Shown piece after piece: positions 7,901 through 15,970 of a DNA stretch of 40,036 nucleotides. Below the pieces are notes generated by a model. It ran no database searches. It was not told the DNA's origin and was given only the letters and a program-made list of their open reading frames with translations. The translations under genes were made by a program, and so were the position numbers. Position 1 is the stretch's first letter; each line of letters opens with the position of its first letter. The stretch is from Candidatus Poseidonia sp. (GTDB lineage: Archaea; Thermoplasmatota; Poseidoniia; Poseidoniales; Poseidoniaceae): NCBI GenBank assembly GCA_030827745.1, contig JAURDW010000012.1:1-40036 (forward strand), written 5' to 3'.

Positions 7901-9049
7901 ATGTTCACCGTCAACCGCTCTCATCTCAACACCGGGCTTCGTGGCGTTCCCGTCGGCACCTGCCGCACCTCGTTCGTGACCCCTACCGAAGGTGTCCACT
8001 ACTGCGGCTATCCAATCGCCGAGTTGGCCCATTTCTCCCCCGAAGACATCGTGTATCTCTTGTTCCACAAGGAATTGCCGACCCCCTCCCAAGCCGAGGC
8101 CTTCCGCGCAGACTTGGCGTCCCGTGGGGCGGTTCCAAGCAGCGTCGCAGCCGTGTTTCACACCTTGCCTCGCGACGGCCACCCCATGGACTGGTTGAGC
8201 GTGGGCATTCATACCCTCGGCATGTTGGACACGACAGGCGATTGGAAAGAGGATGCCCTCAACCTCATCGCACGAATGCCTCGTTTGATGGCGCTTCTCT
8301 TCCGAATTCGAGAAGGCCGAGGCGAGAACATTCCCGAAGACGACCTTTCAGCAAGCATGGTTCAGCGCTTTGTGCGCACCCTTGACCTCGAGAGGGTTGA
8401 CCAGGACCTGATGGAAAAAATCCTCGCCACATACCTTGTGCTTCACATGGACCACGGCGGCGGCAACTTGTCCACCTTCACAGGGAAAGCCGTGGCCTCC
8501 GGTCACGCCACCGTGTACGCCTCCATCGCTGGAGCCATGAACGCCCTTTCCGGACCGCTTCACGGCCGAGCCAACCAATCCTGTCTTGAATTCGTTCTCC
8601 GAATTGGGACCAGCGATCCCGATGAAGTCGAGGCTTTTGTTCGCGGTGAACTTGCTGCCAAACGCCCTGTTTTTGGTTTTGGCCATGCCGTCCTGCGAGC
8701 AGAAGACCCCCGGGCTACGGTGCAATTTGACCTTGGCGAGAAACTTTGCCCCGACGATGAGAATTTCAAAATCATTCGTACGTTGAGAGAAGTGGCACCG
8801 CGTGTCCTTGCTGAAAATCCCAAGATTTCCAATCCGAATGCGAACGTCGACATCGCAAGCGGAGCCTTGCTCCACCATGTCGGTTTCACCGACCCGACCT
8901 ACTATACGACCTTCTTTGGGTGGGCTCGCGTGGCTGGCATTGGAGCCCAAATCATCGATGAGCGTACCGTCCTGCGAGGTGGAAAGGGCACGCCCATCTA
9001 TCGGCCAAAATACATCGCAGAAGAACAATCCCTACGTCATCTTGAGTGA
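7901..9049 (+). CDS. gltA: Citrate synthase
   Basis: A 382-aa citrate synthase that condenses oxaloacetate with acetyl-CoA at the entry of the TCA cycle. The catalytic triad can be placed: H221 in SGPLHGRAN, H262 in FGFGHAVLR and D317 in NVDIASG. The HMDHGGGNLSTFT segment and the C-terminal arginine motif RGGKGTPIYRPK are also family-typical. ATG 7883 is in frame, but ATG 7901 is better supported because AAGGAG precedes it at optimal spacing. The last 13 bases overlap the 3' end of the convergent phosphodiesterase gene. No other TCA gene is in the window. Confidence 0.92.
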   Translation: MFTVNRSHLNTGLRGVPVGTCRTSFVTPTEGVHYCGYPIAELAHFSPEDIVYLLFHKELPTPSQAEAFRADLASRGAVPSSVAAVFHTLPRDGHPMDWLSVGIHTLGMLDTTGDWKEDALNLIARMPRLMALLFRIREGRGENIPEDDLSASMVQRFVRTLDLERVDQDLMEKILATYLVLHMDHGGGNLSTFTGKAVASGHATVYASIAGAMNALSGPLHGRANQSCLEFVLRIGTSDPDEVEAFVRGELAAKRPVFGFGHAVLRAEDPRATVQFDLGEKLCPDDENFKIIRTLREVAPRVLAENPKISNPNANVDIASGALLHHVGFTDPTYYTTFFGWARVAGIGAQIIDERTVLRGGKGTPIYRPKYIAEEQSLRHLE

Positions 9050-10212
9050 CGTGCAAGGACCGGTCGAGCGGTCTTTCCACTTCCTCGATGTCCGATGAGC
9101 CGAGGTGCGGACCTCGGTGGCGTGGCCTCGGTGGCCGAATCAAGGATGGCCTCTACTTCACCTGGCCAATTCCATGCCGTTTTCCACTCGCTAACCAGCA
9201 TCCGGCGTCGGGACTTGTCGGCTTCAGCCCAAGTAGGGGTGTCAGCGTTCAGTTCAGCGAGCAGGTCAAGATGGTTTTCTTGGCTCGTTGCTTCAAGCCG
9301 TGCCCATTGGGCTTCATCAAGCGGTTGCGTAGCCGGTTGCCTCCACCGGGGATGGCCCGAGGGCAACCATGTCAATTCCGGATCGGCTTTGTCCGTCAGC
9401 CCCGTGAGCCCCGCCCTCAAGAGGGAGTGTTCAATGTCCGTTCGAGCGGGCCAAACATACGTCGGCATCCCTCTTCGTTCACGATTCAGGCGAAGTCGTC
9501 CGCCACCATGAAGCCCAACGGAACGCCCAAGAGGCAGGTGTTGTGTGGGTGATTGAAAATATTCCACGGCACACGGGAGCATCGAACTTCCCTGTTTTTG
9601 GTGCCGTTTCACGAGGCGACGAAACGGTGTGGTGAGGTATTGAGGAAAGACCTGCATCCGCTGAGTTGTCCGATTCCCGTAGGGTGGGATGTAGGGAATC
9701 AATGCTGCCCACGGCCGGGGTGTGCCAGCCAAAGCCGCCGATGCTGGCATCCCTTTGTGGAATGCATAGAACACGGTGTTCTCTATCGGGATGGACCTGA
9801 GGTCAAGCGCTTCATGCGCGAGTTGCATGGCTTGGGCAACGTGGCGGTTGTGCTGCCGACGCCCGAAGTAGCCTCCACCGGAGGGTGCCTTCGGATGCGG
9901 TCGCTTGATTTCGATGCACCCCATTTTTCCATTTTCGGCCCACTGACGTTGGACTTCTGGGTCGTCCAACAAATCATCAAAGGCGAGAAAGCCGAAGTCC
10001 ACCAAATCATCAAGTTGCCACGCCTCCACCCACACTGGCTTCCCTTCCAGATGGAATTTGGGAACCGAAACATCCCGGTCATGGTGGACCACCAGTTGAC
10101 GGTCAGCGGTGATGCGAACATCAAACTCGATGCCGTCAAAGTGCTCAATGCCGTGGCGAAGACTCGCAAGCGTGTTTTCTGGCGGTTGGTGCCAGCGGTC
10201 TTCTCCCTCCAT
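9037..10212 (-). CDS. Glycerophosphodiester phosphodiesterase-like protein, apparently circularly permuted
   Basis: A 391-aa TIM-barrel protein of the GDPD family, which hydrolyses glycerophosphodiesters to glycerol-3-phosphate and an alcohol. The catalytic set is present but out of order. E12-N13 (PPENTLASLRHG), E29-x-D31 (IEFDV) and H44-D45 come first, then CIEIKRP, the VFYAFHK strand and YVWPARTDI...GLTGLTDKADPE, which is the usual barrel end. After about 85 more residues the protein ends in RLIGHRGSGKT (H375, R376), the strand that opens ordinary GDPDs. No HRG strand precedes the ATG: an in-frame TGA lies 27 bases upstream of it. GHRGSGKT also fits a P-loop pattern, but at the extreme C-terminus that is not meaningful. 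The gene is convergent with gltA. Confidence 0.75.
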   Translation of the reverse strand: MEGEDRWHQPPENTLASLRHGIEHFDGIEFDVRITADRQLVVHHDRDVSVPKFHLEGKPVWVEAWQLDDLVDFGFLAFDDLLDDPEVQRQWAENGKMGCIEIKRPHPKAPSGGGYFGRRQHNRHVAQAMQLAHEALDLRSIPIENTVFYAFHKGMPASAALAGTPRPWAALIPYIPPYGNRTTQRMQVFPQYLTTPFRRLVKRHQKQGSSMLPCAVEYFQSPTQHLPLGRSVGLHGGGRLRLNRERRGMPTYVWPARTDIEHSLLRAGLTGLTDKADPELTWLPSGHPRWRQPATQPLDEAQWARLEATSQENHLDLLAELNADTPTWAEADKSRRRMLVSEWKTAWNWPGEVEAILDSATEATPPRSAPRLIGHRGSGKTARPVLARHSR

Positions 10213-10299
10213 GATGCACCTAAGTTCCGGGCCTTCTCAAGGTTTGCCAGCCGGTGCGGGTTGCAGAAGTGGGCTGATGCGAAACACTTCGGCCCGAAC

Positions 10300-10308
10300 G
10301 CATAAAAC
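10300..10308 (+). promoter_or_regulatory. TATA box for the PAP2 gene, leaderless start
   Basis: GCATAAAAC is centred about 27 bases before ATG 10331, the spacing expected for a leaderless archaeal transcript. This supports ATG 10331 over the in-frame ATG 10313. Confidence 0.5.
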
Positions 10309-10330
10309 TGGAATGTTCCGCCTTGCAGTC

Positions 10331-11785
10331 ATGGACCCCTATGAAATCATGATGGGGATGATTTTGGTCCTCACGCCGGTGATTTGCTGGTTCTTCACGC
10401 GCCATCAGCCGGGTGAACGCATCCCTTGGCGGGCATGGGCACAGGAGTTCCACGACAAGCGATACTACCTCCATGCCATGGGGTACATCGTCATCATCCG
10501 ATGGAAATCCATCACCGACAAACTCAACGAACCGATGAAGGCTCGGACCGGTCATTGGACCTCTTGGGTGTACGGAATTGAGGGTGAATTTACAAAATGG
10601 GTTCAGGACACGTTTGCAAACGGCTCCCTTACAGAGTTTCTCAACTTTCACTACCTCTTTGTGTATCTGTTCCTGATTTATGTGACCACCGTTTACTTTG
10701 CCTTTTCCGGCGACCGAGACATGACCGACAAGGTCACGCTGAATTATTTGCTCATTTACGCCCTCGCCGTGCCCTATTACCTCTTTTTTAACGTCGAGGT
10801 CACCTCCTCGTGGATTCCTGGTATGGACGCCTTGCTCTACCATGAAGGATGGTACACGGTCTTCTACGCTCTCCATGACCCGTTGGACAATGCGGTTCCG
10901 AGTTTGCATGTCGCCATTCCGTTTGGTATCCTGATGCTCAATTACCTCCACGTCAAAGAGTCCGGAGGCACCATGCGTGAATGGCGACACTGGCCCTACC
11001 ACCTCTTCGTTCTCGTGAACACGGTCCTGTTCATGTTCACGATTCTCTACTTGGGCATTCATTGGGTCGTTGACATTCCTCTCGGGATTCTCATCGGAGG
11101 CATCGGTGCCTTGTTCATTCATCATCTTCAACCTCGAATCCGAAACGATTACGGCTCCTTCATCCAAGGTTTCACAAAAGAAAAAATCCGACGTCACATC
11201 TTTGTTGAGGGCGTGGTGATGCTCGTGTTGTTCACCGCTATGCTCATGGCCGTGAACTACCAAGAGGAAAACCTGGACGACCGCGTGTCCTTTCGCCTGG
11301 GCCCCGGTGACAGCACCTTTGAAATCGTGCAAAAGTTCGAGCCCGGTGAATTTGTCATCTCCAACATCACCAATCTCAACGACGACGGCGTGCTTGAAAT
11401 TGTCGTGGTGATGGTGGAAACCAGCGTGCCGGCCATGGAGGCGGGGAGCATTGATTGGGAGGTCATGCAAGGATTAGGCGACCATCACAACGTGGCGCCA
11501 CAGACCACGTTGAGTTTGAACATCACCTCGCCAAAGATGTACCATTTCATCGTGATGCACTATGACGCGAACGACGGGCAACCTTCGGTGATGGAAGTCC
11601 GCATCATCAACGACTACGGTGACGACCGGATGTGGCAGGCCGCCCTGCTCAGCCTTCCATCGTTGTGGATGACCGGATTTGTCGTGTACCGTCTTTACCG
11701 ATTGAAGAAAGAGGGCCGAAGTTTTGTGGATTCTACACCCTCATATGTGTGGGCATCTTCCCCGTCGTTGGGCGAAGAGGCGTAA
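10331..11785 (+). CDS. PAP2-superfamily membrane phosphatase/phosphotransferase with extracellular C-terminal domain
   Basis: A 484-aa polytopic membrane protein. The N-terminal 290 residues hold about six TM segments and the PAP2 motifs VPSLHVAIPFGI and LGIHWVVDIPLG, with both active-site histidines. This layout resembles the inositol phosphotransferase/lipid phosphatase branch. After a TM near VEGVVMLVLFTAMLMAV comes a non-membrane region of about 150 residues rich in beta-strand patterns (NLDDRVSFRLGPGDSTFE through EVRIINDYGDD). One last TM follows (AALLSLPSLWMTGFVVYRL). The region between these TMs should face outside. A lipid head-group reaction is likely; the substrate is unknown. tatC follows four bases later, so co-transcription is likely. 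Confidence 0.75.
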   Translation: MDPYEIMMGMILVLTPVICWFFTRHQPGERIPWRAWAQEFHDKRYYLHAMGYIVIIRWKSITDKLNEPMKARTGHWTSWVYGIEGEFTKWVQDTFANGSLTEFLNFHYLFVYLFLIYVTTVYFAFSGDRDMTDKVTLNYLLIYALAVPYYLFFNVEVTSSWIPGMDALLYHEGWYTVFYALHDPLDNAVPSLHVAIPFGILMLNYLHVKESGGTMREWRHWPYHLFVLVNTVLFMFTILYLGIHWVVDIPLGILIGGIGALFIHHLQPRIRNDYGSFIQGFTKEKIRRHIFVEGVVMLVLFTAMLMAVNYQEENLDDRVSFRLGPGDSTFEIVQKFEPGEFVISNITNLNDDGVLEIVVVMVETSVPAMEAGSIDWEVMQGLGDHHNVAPQTTLSLNITSPKMYHFIVMHYDANDGQPSVMEVRIINDYGDDRMWQAALLSLPSLWMTGFVVYRLYRLKKEGRSFVDSTPSYVWASSPSLGEEA

Positions 11786-11789
11786 ACCC

Positions 11790-12587
11790 ATGACCGACGA
11801 TTCCATTGAAGCAACCGTGAAACGGCTGGCCGAATCCTCCGGTGGTCAAATTCTCACGGCATTGCGCGACGGCCTCCAACGTTCGCTCCCCGCCTATGTC
11901 GGCTTGTTCGTGCTCGGTTTTGTCACCTCGTTCCCGGCAACAAGTCGGCTGATCGCCTGGTTGGTCGATGCAGACCGACTGCCCGCCGATGTCGATATCA
12001 TCGTCGTTTCCCCCGTCGAATTCCTGTTCTTGCAACTCCGCATAGCGAGTTCCTTTGGCCTGATGCTGGTGACGGTGTTCATGGTGGTGCAGGTGGCCCG
12101 TCACGGCGTGCGTCACCAAGCCATTCAGGCCCGCTTCCAAGAATTGGATGTCCGGCTTCCTCGGCCTGGACCCACCACGCTCCTTGCCTTGGCGGCGGCG
12201 CTTCTGCTCATGTTTTTGGGGCTCTTTTACGCATGGTATGTGTTGATTCCAATGCTCCTTGATTATTTGACCAGCGATGCCCAACAAGCTGGGCTTTCAA
12301 CGGAATGGCGCCTGTCAAGTTACGCCGGTTTTCTTGTGAACTTGTTGGCGGCATCGGCCGTTGGTTTTCAAGCACCTTTGGTGACCACCGTGGTTCTCCG
12401 AGCCCGACTCGTATCCAGAAAACAACTCGTACAATCCCGCCGTGGCATTTGGTTCGGAGCTTTTGTTCTCGGAGCCTTGATGTCGCCGCCTGACCCGTTG
12501 TCGCTTTTCTTGGTGGCGTTGCCGGTCATCGTGCTGTTTGAAGCCGCCATGCAAGTTGACCGGTTCACTCGGTCCGAAGAGACGTGA
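11790..12587 (+). CDS. tatC: Sec-independent translocase TatC, divergent
   Basis: A 265-aa membrane protein with about six TM segments. The second half matches TatC well: LFYAWYVLIPMLLDYL, SSYAGFLVNLLAASAVGFQAP, ARLVSRKQLVQSRRG, and LMSPPDPLSLFLVALPVIVLFE (TatC TPPDPxSQxxLAxPLxxLYE). The first half is atypical: the N-terminal HLxELRxR motif is replaced by LTALRDGLQRSL, and the GLxxxER loop that helps bind signal peptides is not recognisable. The start is ATG 11790, after the PAP2 stop at 11785. TatA is not in the window. The 3' end overlaps the convergent PHP gene by 23 bases. Confidence 0.8.
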   Translation: MTDDSIEATVKRLAESSGGQILTALRDGLQRSLPAYVGLFVLGFVTSFPATSRLIAWLVDADRLPADVDIIVVSPVEFLFLQLRIASSFGLMLVTVFMVVQVARHGVRHQAIQARFQELDVRLPRPGPTTLLALAAALLLMFLGLFYAWYVLIPMLLDYLTSDAQQAGLSTEWRLSSYAGFLVNLLAASAVGFQAPLVTTVVLRARLVSRKQLVQSRRGIWFGAFVLGALMSPPDPLSLFLVALPVIVLFEAAMQVDRFTRSEET

Positions 12588-13476
12588 ACAGGCGGTCCAA
12601 CAAAACCGGCATGTTCCCCGGGCGAGGCTGATAGTCCAGGCCGTGGAAATCAGAACCGACCGATACACCCAATCCTCGGTTCTTTGCACCCTCCATCAAT
12701 TCGTGCCGATAGGCATCGTTGTGGCTTCGGTGAACGGCTTCAACGCCGTCCACCTGCGCCAACACCAGAGCGTCAAGCAAAGCCTCGCTTGGCACACCGT
12801 AGTAACGTGGATGAGCAAGTGAGGTGACGCCTCCCGCTTTTTGAACGGCTTCAACCGCTTCATCGATGCTCGGTTTGCTGTGCGGAACGAAGGCTGGTAA
12901 TCCGTCGCCAATCCATGTCTCAAAGGCCTCGGATTTTGAGGTGACGTAGCCGAGCGCTACCATCTCTTCGGCGAGATGGGGTCGACCCACCGAGCCGCTC
13001 GCTCGCGCCAACACCGCTTGAACGTCCACCGGCATGCCGAGTTCCGATAACCGGGCGCACATGGCCTGCATCCTCGGTCCTCTTCCATCCTGCTTGGGTG
13101 CCAGCCACGCCTTGAAGCCCTCAAGGGCTGCGTCGGGATGCAAGGCGTTGTGCTCGGGGAAGAACGCGAGCAGGTGCCAGGAAGACGAGGCTCGCTCTCG
13201 ACCTTGCTCGGCCATGTACGCTGCATCGGGCGGCAAGGCGGGCTCGCACGTGATTTCAACGCCGGGAACAAAGCGCATGCCCCGCCGTCTTGCCTCCCGT
13301 TGACCTTCCAGCCAGCCGTTGGTTGTGTCGTGGTCGGTAAGGGCCCATGTCTTCACGCCGGCTTCCTGCATCAAGCGGGCTACGATGGCCACTTCGTGCT
13401 GACCATCGCTATGCGTTGAATGGGAGTGAAGGTCCACCGTTTGCGTCCACACGGTGACCCCTCTTTCTCGCTCCAT
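12565..13476 (-). CDS. PHP-domain phosphoesterase (RNase AM/YciV-like)
   Basis: A 303-aa metal-dependent phosphoesterase of the PHP family. Motif I is DLHSHSTHSDG, then ALTDHDT and VPGVEITCE; later come GRPHLAEEMV, LAHPRYYG and GSDFHG, which supply the remaining metal ligands. The GRPHLA and AHPxxY motifs and the size match the E. coli YciV/TrpH group, which acts on 3',5'-nucleoside bisphosphates and trims RNA 5' ends. Activity on that substrate is inferred. ATG 13476 is used; GTG 13452 is a possible later start. The gene is next to an unknown proline-rich protein on the same strand. Confidence 0.85.
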   Translation of the reverse strand: MERERGVTVWTQTVDLHSHSTHSDGQHEVAIVARLMQEAGVKTWALTDHDTTNGWLEGQREARRRGMRFVPGVEITCEPALPPDAAYMAEQGRERASSSWHLLAFFPEHNALHPDAALEGFKAWLAPKQDGRGPRMQAMCARLSELGMPVDVQAVLARASGSVGRPHLAEEMVALGYVTSKSEAFETWIGDGLPAFVPHSKPSIDEAVEAVQKAGGVTSLAHPRYYGVPSEALLDALVLAQVDGVEAVHRSHNDAYRHELMEGAKNRGLGVSVGSDFHGLDYQPRPGNMPVLLDRLFTSLRTE

Positions 13477-13490
13477 TTCAAGGGTTCTTT

Positions 13491-14561
13491 TCAGAACAAA
13501 TCGTCAAGGTTGGGCAGAGCCGGTGTTTCAAACGCAGCCGAGGGTGATGGTGCGGGGGCTGGTGGAGGTGTTGTTGAAGGCGTTCCGGGTGGGGCTGAGA
13601 CCTCGAAAAGATCGTCAAGGTCGGGGAGCACGGGTGGAGGAAGGCCCGAGGGATGCGCAGCGGGCACTTCGGATGCGAGCCCCTCTTCGTCGACAGATGA
13701 AGCGGTTTTTCCTTCGTTCAAGAGTTCGCTGAGGTCCGGAAGTTCAGGTGCGCTTGCGCCTTCTCCAGACTTGGCCGAAGGCGAAGTTGTTGCACTTTGC
13801 GGCGGGTCAGCTCCAGGTATTGGATGGTGAGGGCCGCTCATTTCAGGCGAAGATGCTTCTGAAGTGGTTTCAGCCAAGGTAGCTACCGGTAGGGGGACGG
13901 AGGCAACGCCATCTCGCACAAAGACACGGTTCGGCTCGAGACCAGGTATGTTGGTGGGGTCAACCGTGGGTTGGTCTTCTCGACCTGGAAGCGGCACCGG
14001 CTTCACCAAAACGCGTTGCAAGGTTTCTCCCGTCGTTTCATCGGTTGGATTCGCCTCCCGCCGGTGAGCGTCGTTGATGTTCGTTGTTTTTTGGTTGTCT
14101 TCACCGAGCAAGGCCGTGGTTTGGTTGGCTTGCTCTGGGGCCTTGAGAACGGCATCAACATTGGCGGCAAATTCGCCCCTGGAAAGGGTTGAGATGGCGG
14201 ATTGCACCGTTTCGCTTTCCGTCGTGGTTGTTTCGCCTAGAATTCCGCTGATAATAGAGGCCGTTGTTGGGTTGATGGAAGTCGAAGAGGGCGTGTTGGT
14301 TCGTGTGAGGGTCTGTTCAAAGTCCTCGATATCGTTTTGTTCTCGGTGTTGGCCAAGGTCGGGAATTTCCCGCTCCTTGTTTGCGAGGTTGGCCACGGCG
14401 ATGGCCACTGCAGCAAGGCTGACGGCGACGACTTCTTCTCCGCTGATGCCCTTGGCGCCGATGAAATTGAGTTGGAGGTTGGCCGCACTTGCAACGAAGA
14501 GTGCAGCCGCAGCAAGGGTTGCCACGGCCGCAAGTCGGGGTGCGCGAGGGTCGTGGGCCAC
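13491..14561 (-). CDS. Membrane-anchored Pro/Ser/Thr-rich protein with repeated LPxLxxL motif
   Basis: A 356-aa protein that I cannot assign. Two N-terminal hydrophobic segments (LAAVATLAAAALFVASA and EVVAVSLAAVAIAVANLA) form a membrane hairpin. About 290 residues follow that are low in hydrophobics and rich in Pro, Ser, Thr, Glu and Asn, probably disordered. Near the C-terminus one short motif occurs three times: ELPDLSELL, VLPDLDDLF and ALPNLDDLF, the last being the final nine residues. The spacing between copies is about 40 residues of proline-rich linker. The pattern suggests a docking motif read by a partner. It lies between folD and the PHP gene on one strand, 14 bases before the latter's ATG. 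Confidence 0.65.
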   Translation of the reverse strand: MAHDPRAPRLAAVATLAAAALFVASAANLQLNFIGAKGISGEEVVAVSLAAVAIAVANLANKEREIPDLGQHREQNDIEDFEQTLTRTNTPSSTSINPTTASIISGILGETTTTESETVQSAISTLSRGEFAANVDAVLKAPEQANQTTALLGEDNQKTTNINDAHRREANPTDETTGETLQRVLVKPVPLPGREDQPTVDPTNIPGLEPNRVFVRDGVASVPLPVATLAETTSEASSPEMSGPHHPIPGADPPQSATTSPSAKSGEGASAPELPDLSELLNEGKTASSVDEEGLASEVPAAHPSGLPPPVLPDLDDLFEVSAPPGTPSTTPPPAPAPSPSAAFETPALPNLDDLF

Positions 14562-14589
14562 GACCCCTTGTGGCTGTGCTGCGTTTTAT

Positions 14590-15477
14590 TCATTCTGTTC
14601 CGCCGGCACGACGCCATTCCGCCGAACGAACGGTGTTCTCCATGAGCATAGCGATGGTCATTGGACCCACGCCTCCCGGAACGGGCGAAAGCCAAGAGGC
14701 TACGTTTTCAACCTCCGGCGCAACATCGCCGGCCAAACGCCACCCCCTTTCCCGGGTGGCGTCCTCAACCCGGTTGATGCCCACGTCAACGACGACGGCT
14801 CCAGGCTTGACCCATTCGGGTTGGACCATTTCGGGTCGGCCAACCGCTGCAACCAGCACGTCGGCTTCGGCGCACACCAAGGGGAGATCTTCGGTCTTGG
14901 AATGGGCGACGGTGACGGTGGCGTCCGCTCCGCGTGCAGCCAAGAGCAAGGCGGCGGGCATGCCAACAATCCGAGACCTGCCAAGCACGACAGCGCGCTT
15001 CCCCTTCAATTGAATCCCGGCCCAATCCAACATCCGCATCACGCCGCTTGGGGTGCATGGCAGCATCCCATCGGTGCGCCCTTGGACCAAACGGCCGAGG
15101 TTCTGTGGGTGAAATCCGTCAACGTCCTTTGTGGGTCGAATCATGTCGGTGAGGGCCTCTTCGTCCATGTGGGCTGGAAGGGGTGATTGAATCAGAATGC
15201 CGTCCAAATCCTTCTGCTCATTCATGGCTAAAACGTGCTGGCGGACCGTTTCTTCAGGAGTGTCAGCAGGAAGGGCGATGTGGGTGGACCGAATACCAAG
15301 ACGTTCGCACATTCTCACCTTCGAATTCACGTACACGTGCGAAGCTGGGTCGTCCCCGACGATGAGCACGGCGAGATGTGGTACGATTCCATCGGTTTTC
15401 AGGGCGTTGACACGCTCGAGCAGGGCGGTCTCGACTTCGCTCGCACAGGCTTTTCCATCCAATCGCTGTGCAGGCAC
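14590..15477 (-). CDS. folD: Bifunctional methylenetetrahydrofolate dehydrogenase/cyclohydrolase FolD
   Basis: A 295-aa cytosolic enzyme. It oxidises 5,10-methylene-THF to methenyl-THF with NADP and hydrolyses that to 10-formyl-THF, supplying one-carbon units. Visible motifs are VGDDPASHVYVNSK (with the catalytic lysine in YxxxK), ILIQSPLPAH, KDVDGFHPQNLGRL, PCTPSGVMRMLDW, VVLGRSRIVGMPAALLL (nucleotide fold) and the C-terminal SPVPGGVGPMTIAMLMENT. The frame is open up to 15576, over the small membrane protein gene, but GTG 15477 gives the normal N-terminus (PAQRLDGKACASEV) and is preferred. No clear ribosome site precedes it. Confidence 0.9.
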   Translation of the reverse strand: MPAQRLDGKACASEVETALLERVNALKTDGIVPHLAVLIVGDDPASHVYVNSKVRMCERLGIRSTHIALPADTPEETVRQHVLAMNEQKDLDGILIQSPLPAHMDEEALTDMIRPTKDVDGFHPQNLGRLVQGRTDGMLPCTPSGVMRMLDWAGIQLKGKRAVVLGRSRIVGMPAALLLAARGADATVTVAHSKTEDLPLVCAEADVLVAAVGRPEMVQPEWVKPGAVVVDVGINRVEDATRERGWRLAGDVAPEVENVASWLSPVPGGVGPMTIAMLMENTVRSAEWRRAGGTE

Positions 15478-15517
15478 ATGCGCGTGACAGAGGGTGGCTT
15501 CTTGAGGCTTGCTTTTG

Positions 15518-15748
15518 TCACAACGGGGTTTTGATGCCCATCGCACGAACCACGCACCAGCCGGCTCGCGCTTCAAAGATGGCGAAGGCGCCCCCGAGGA
15601 AGGAGGCCGCCGCAGCGTACCACCCCAAATCGTTGGAAAGGACGTCGGTGAGAAGAAGAACGGCGAGAACGAGGGAAAAGGCTACGCCACCGAGTCCCCC
15701 GACGAAGCGGGCTGCCTTTCCTTTCGCATCAATGTTGCATTCCAGCAT
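15518..15748 (-). CDS. Small two-TM membrane protein, DUF2892-like
   Basis: A 76-aa protein. The N-terminus MLECNIDAKGKAARFVGGL leads into two hydrophobic segments (GVAFSLVLAVLLLTDVL and WYAAAASFLGGAFAIFEARAGWC). The [N]hxxxxRxxGGxxG opening, then two short TM and a C-terminal cysteine before R, fits the DUF2892/YgaP-like inner membrane family; function unknown. A TATA box (TTCATATA on this strand, 15771-15778) is centred 26 bases before the ATG, so the transcript should be leaderless. It is followed by folD 40 bases downstream. Confidence 0.65.
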   Translation of the reverse strand: MLECNIDAKGKAARFVGGLGGVAFSLVLAVLLLTDVLSNDLGWYAAAASFLGGAFAIFEARAGWCVVRAMGIKTPL

Positions 15749-15770
15749 GAGCGAAACTAAGTCGCAAGAG

Positions 15771-15778
15771 TATATGAA
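15771..15778 (-). promoter_or_regulatory. TATA box for the small membrane protein at 15748
   Basis: TTCATATA on the minus strand is centred 26 bases before ATG 15748. The same octamer precedes the gene at 20586. Confidence 0.5.
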
Positions 15779-15791
15779 TCGGTGTTTTTGA

Positions 15792-15868
15792 TGGAGCCAA
15801 CGGAGGGACTCGAACCCCCGACCGTCTGATTACAAATCAGACGCACTACCAGACTGTGCTACGTTGGC
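15792..15868 (-). tRNA. tRNA-Thr (anticodon UGU), CCA encoded
   Basis: On the minus strand the cloverleaf is complete. The acceptor GCCAACG pairs perfectly with CGTTGGC. The D arm is GCAC/GTGC. The anticodon stem TCTGA/TCAGA encloses loop TTTGTAA with anticodon TGT. The T arm is GGGGG TTCGAGT CCCTC. The discriminator base is T, as usual for archaeal tRNA-Thr, and CCA follows directly in the DNA. There is no intron. A weak TATA-like TTCATCAA lies about 28 bases upstream. Confidence 0.95.
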
Positions 15869-15970
15869 TTCATGAGAACGGTTGTGCATCTCCTTGATGA
15901 ACAAAGCGGAACAAACCACCCGTGAAACCCAACGGTGAAAGCAAAAAGAGACGGCGGGTTGGGCGGGGCT

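Noticed and set aside
9079-9102. GHRGSGKT as a P-loop NTPase motif at the end of the phosphodiesterase gene
   Set aside because: It stands 17 residues from the C-terminus, with no room for an NTPase fold. It fits the GDPD HRG strand better.
10213-10330. A frameshifted N-terminal HRG strand upstream of the phosphodiesterase ATG
   Set aside because: All three minus-strand frames of this stretch were read; none gives an HRG-like strand, and an in-frame TGA lies 27 bases before the ATG.
10220-11470. Long minus-strand frame (416 codons) opposite the PAP2 gene
   Set aside because: The plus strand shows PAP2 motifs and TM periodicity; the antisense product is His/Glu-rich without any domain.
14074-15186. 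Long plus-strand open frame (370 codons) across folD and the proline-rich gene
   Set aside because: No family motif; the opposite strand codes FolD with full motifs. The open frame is a by-product of GC-rich codon use.
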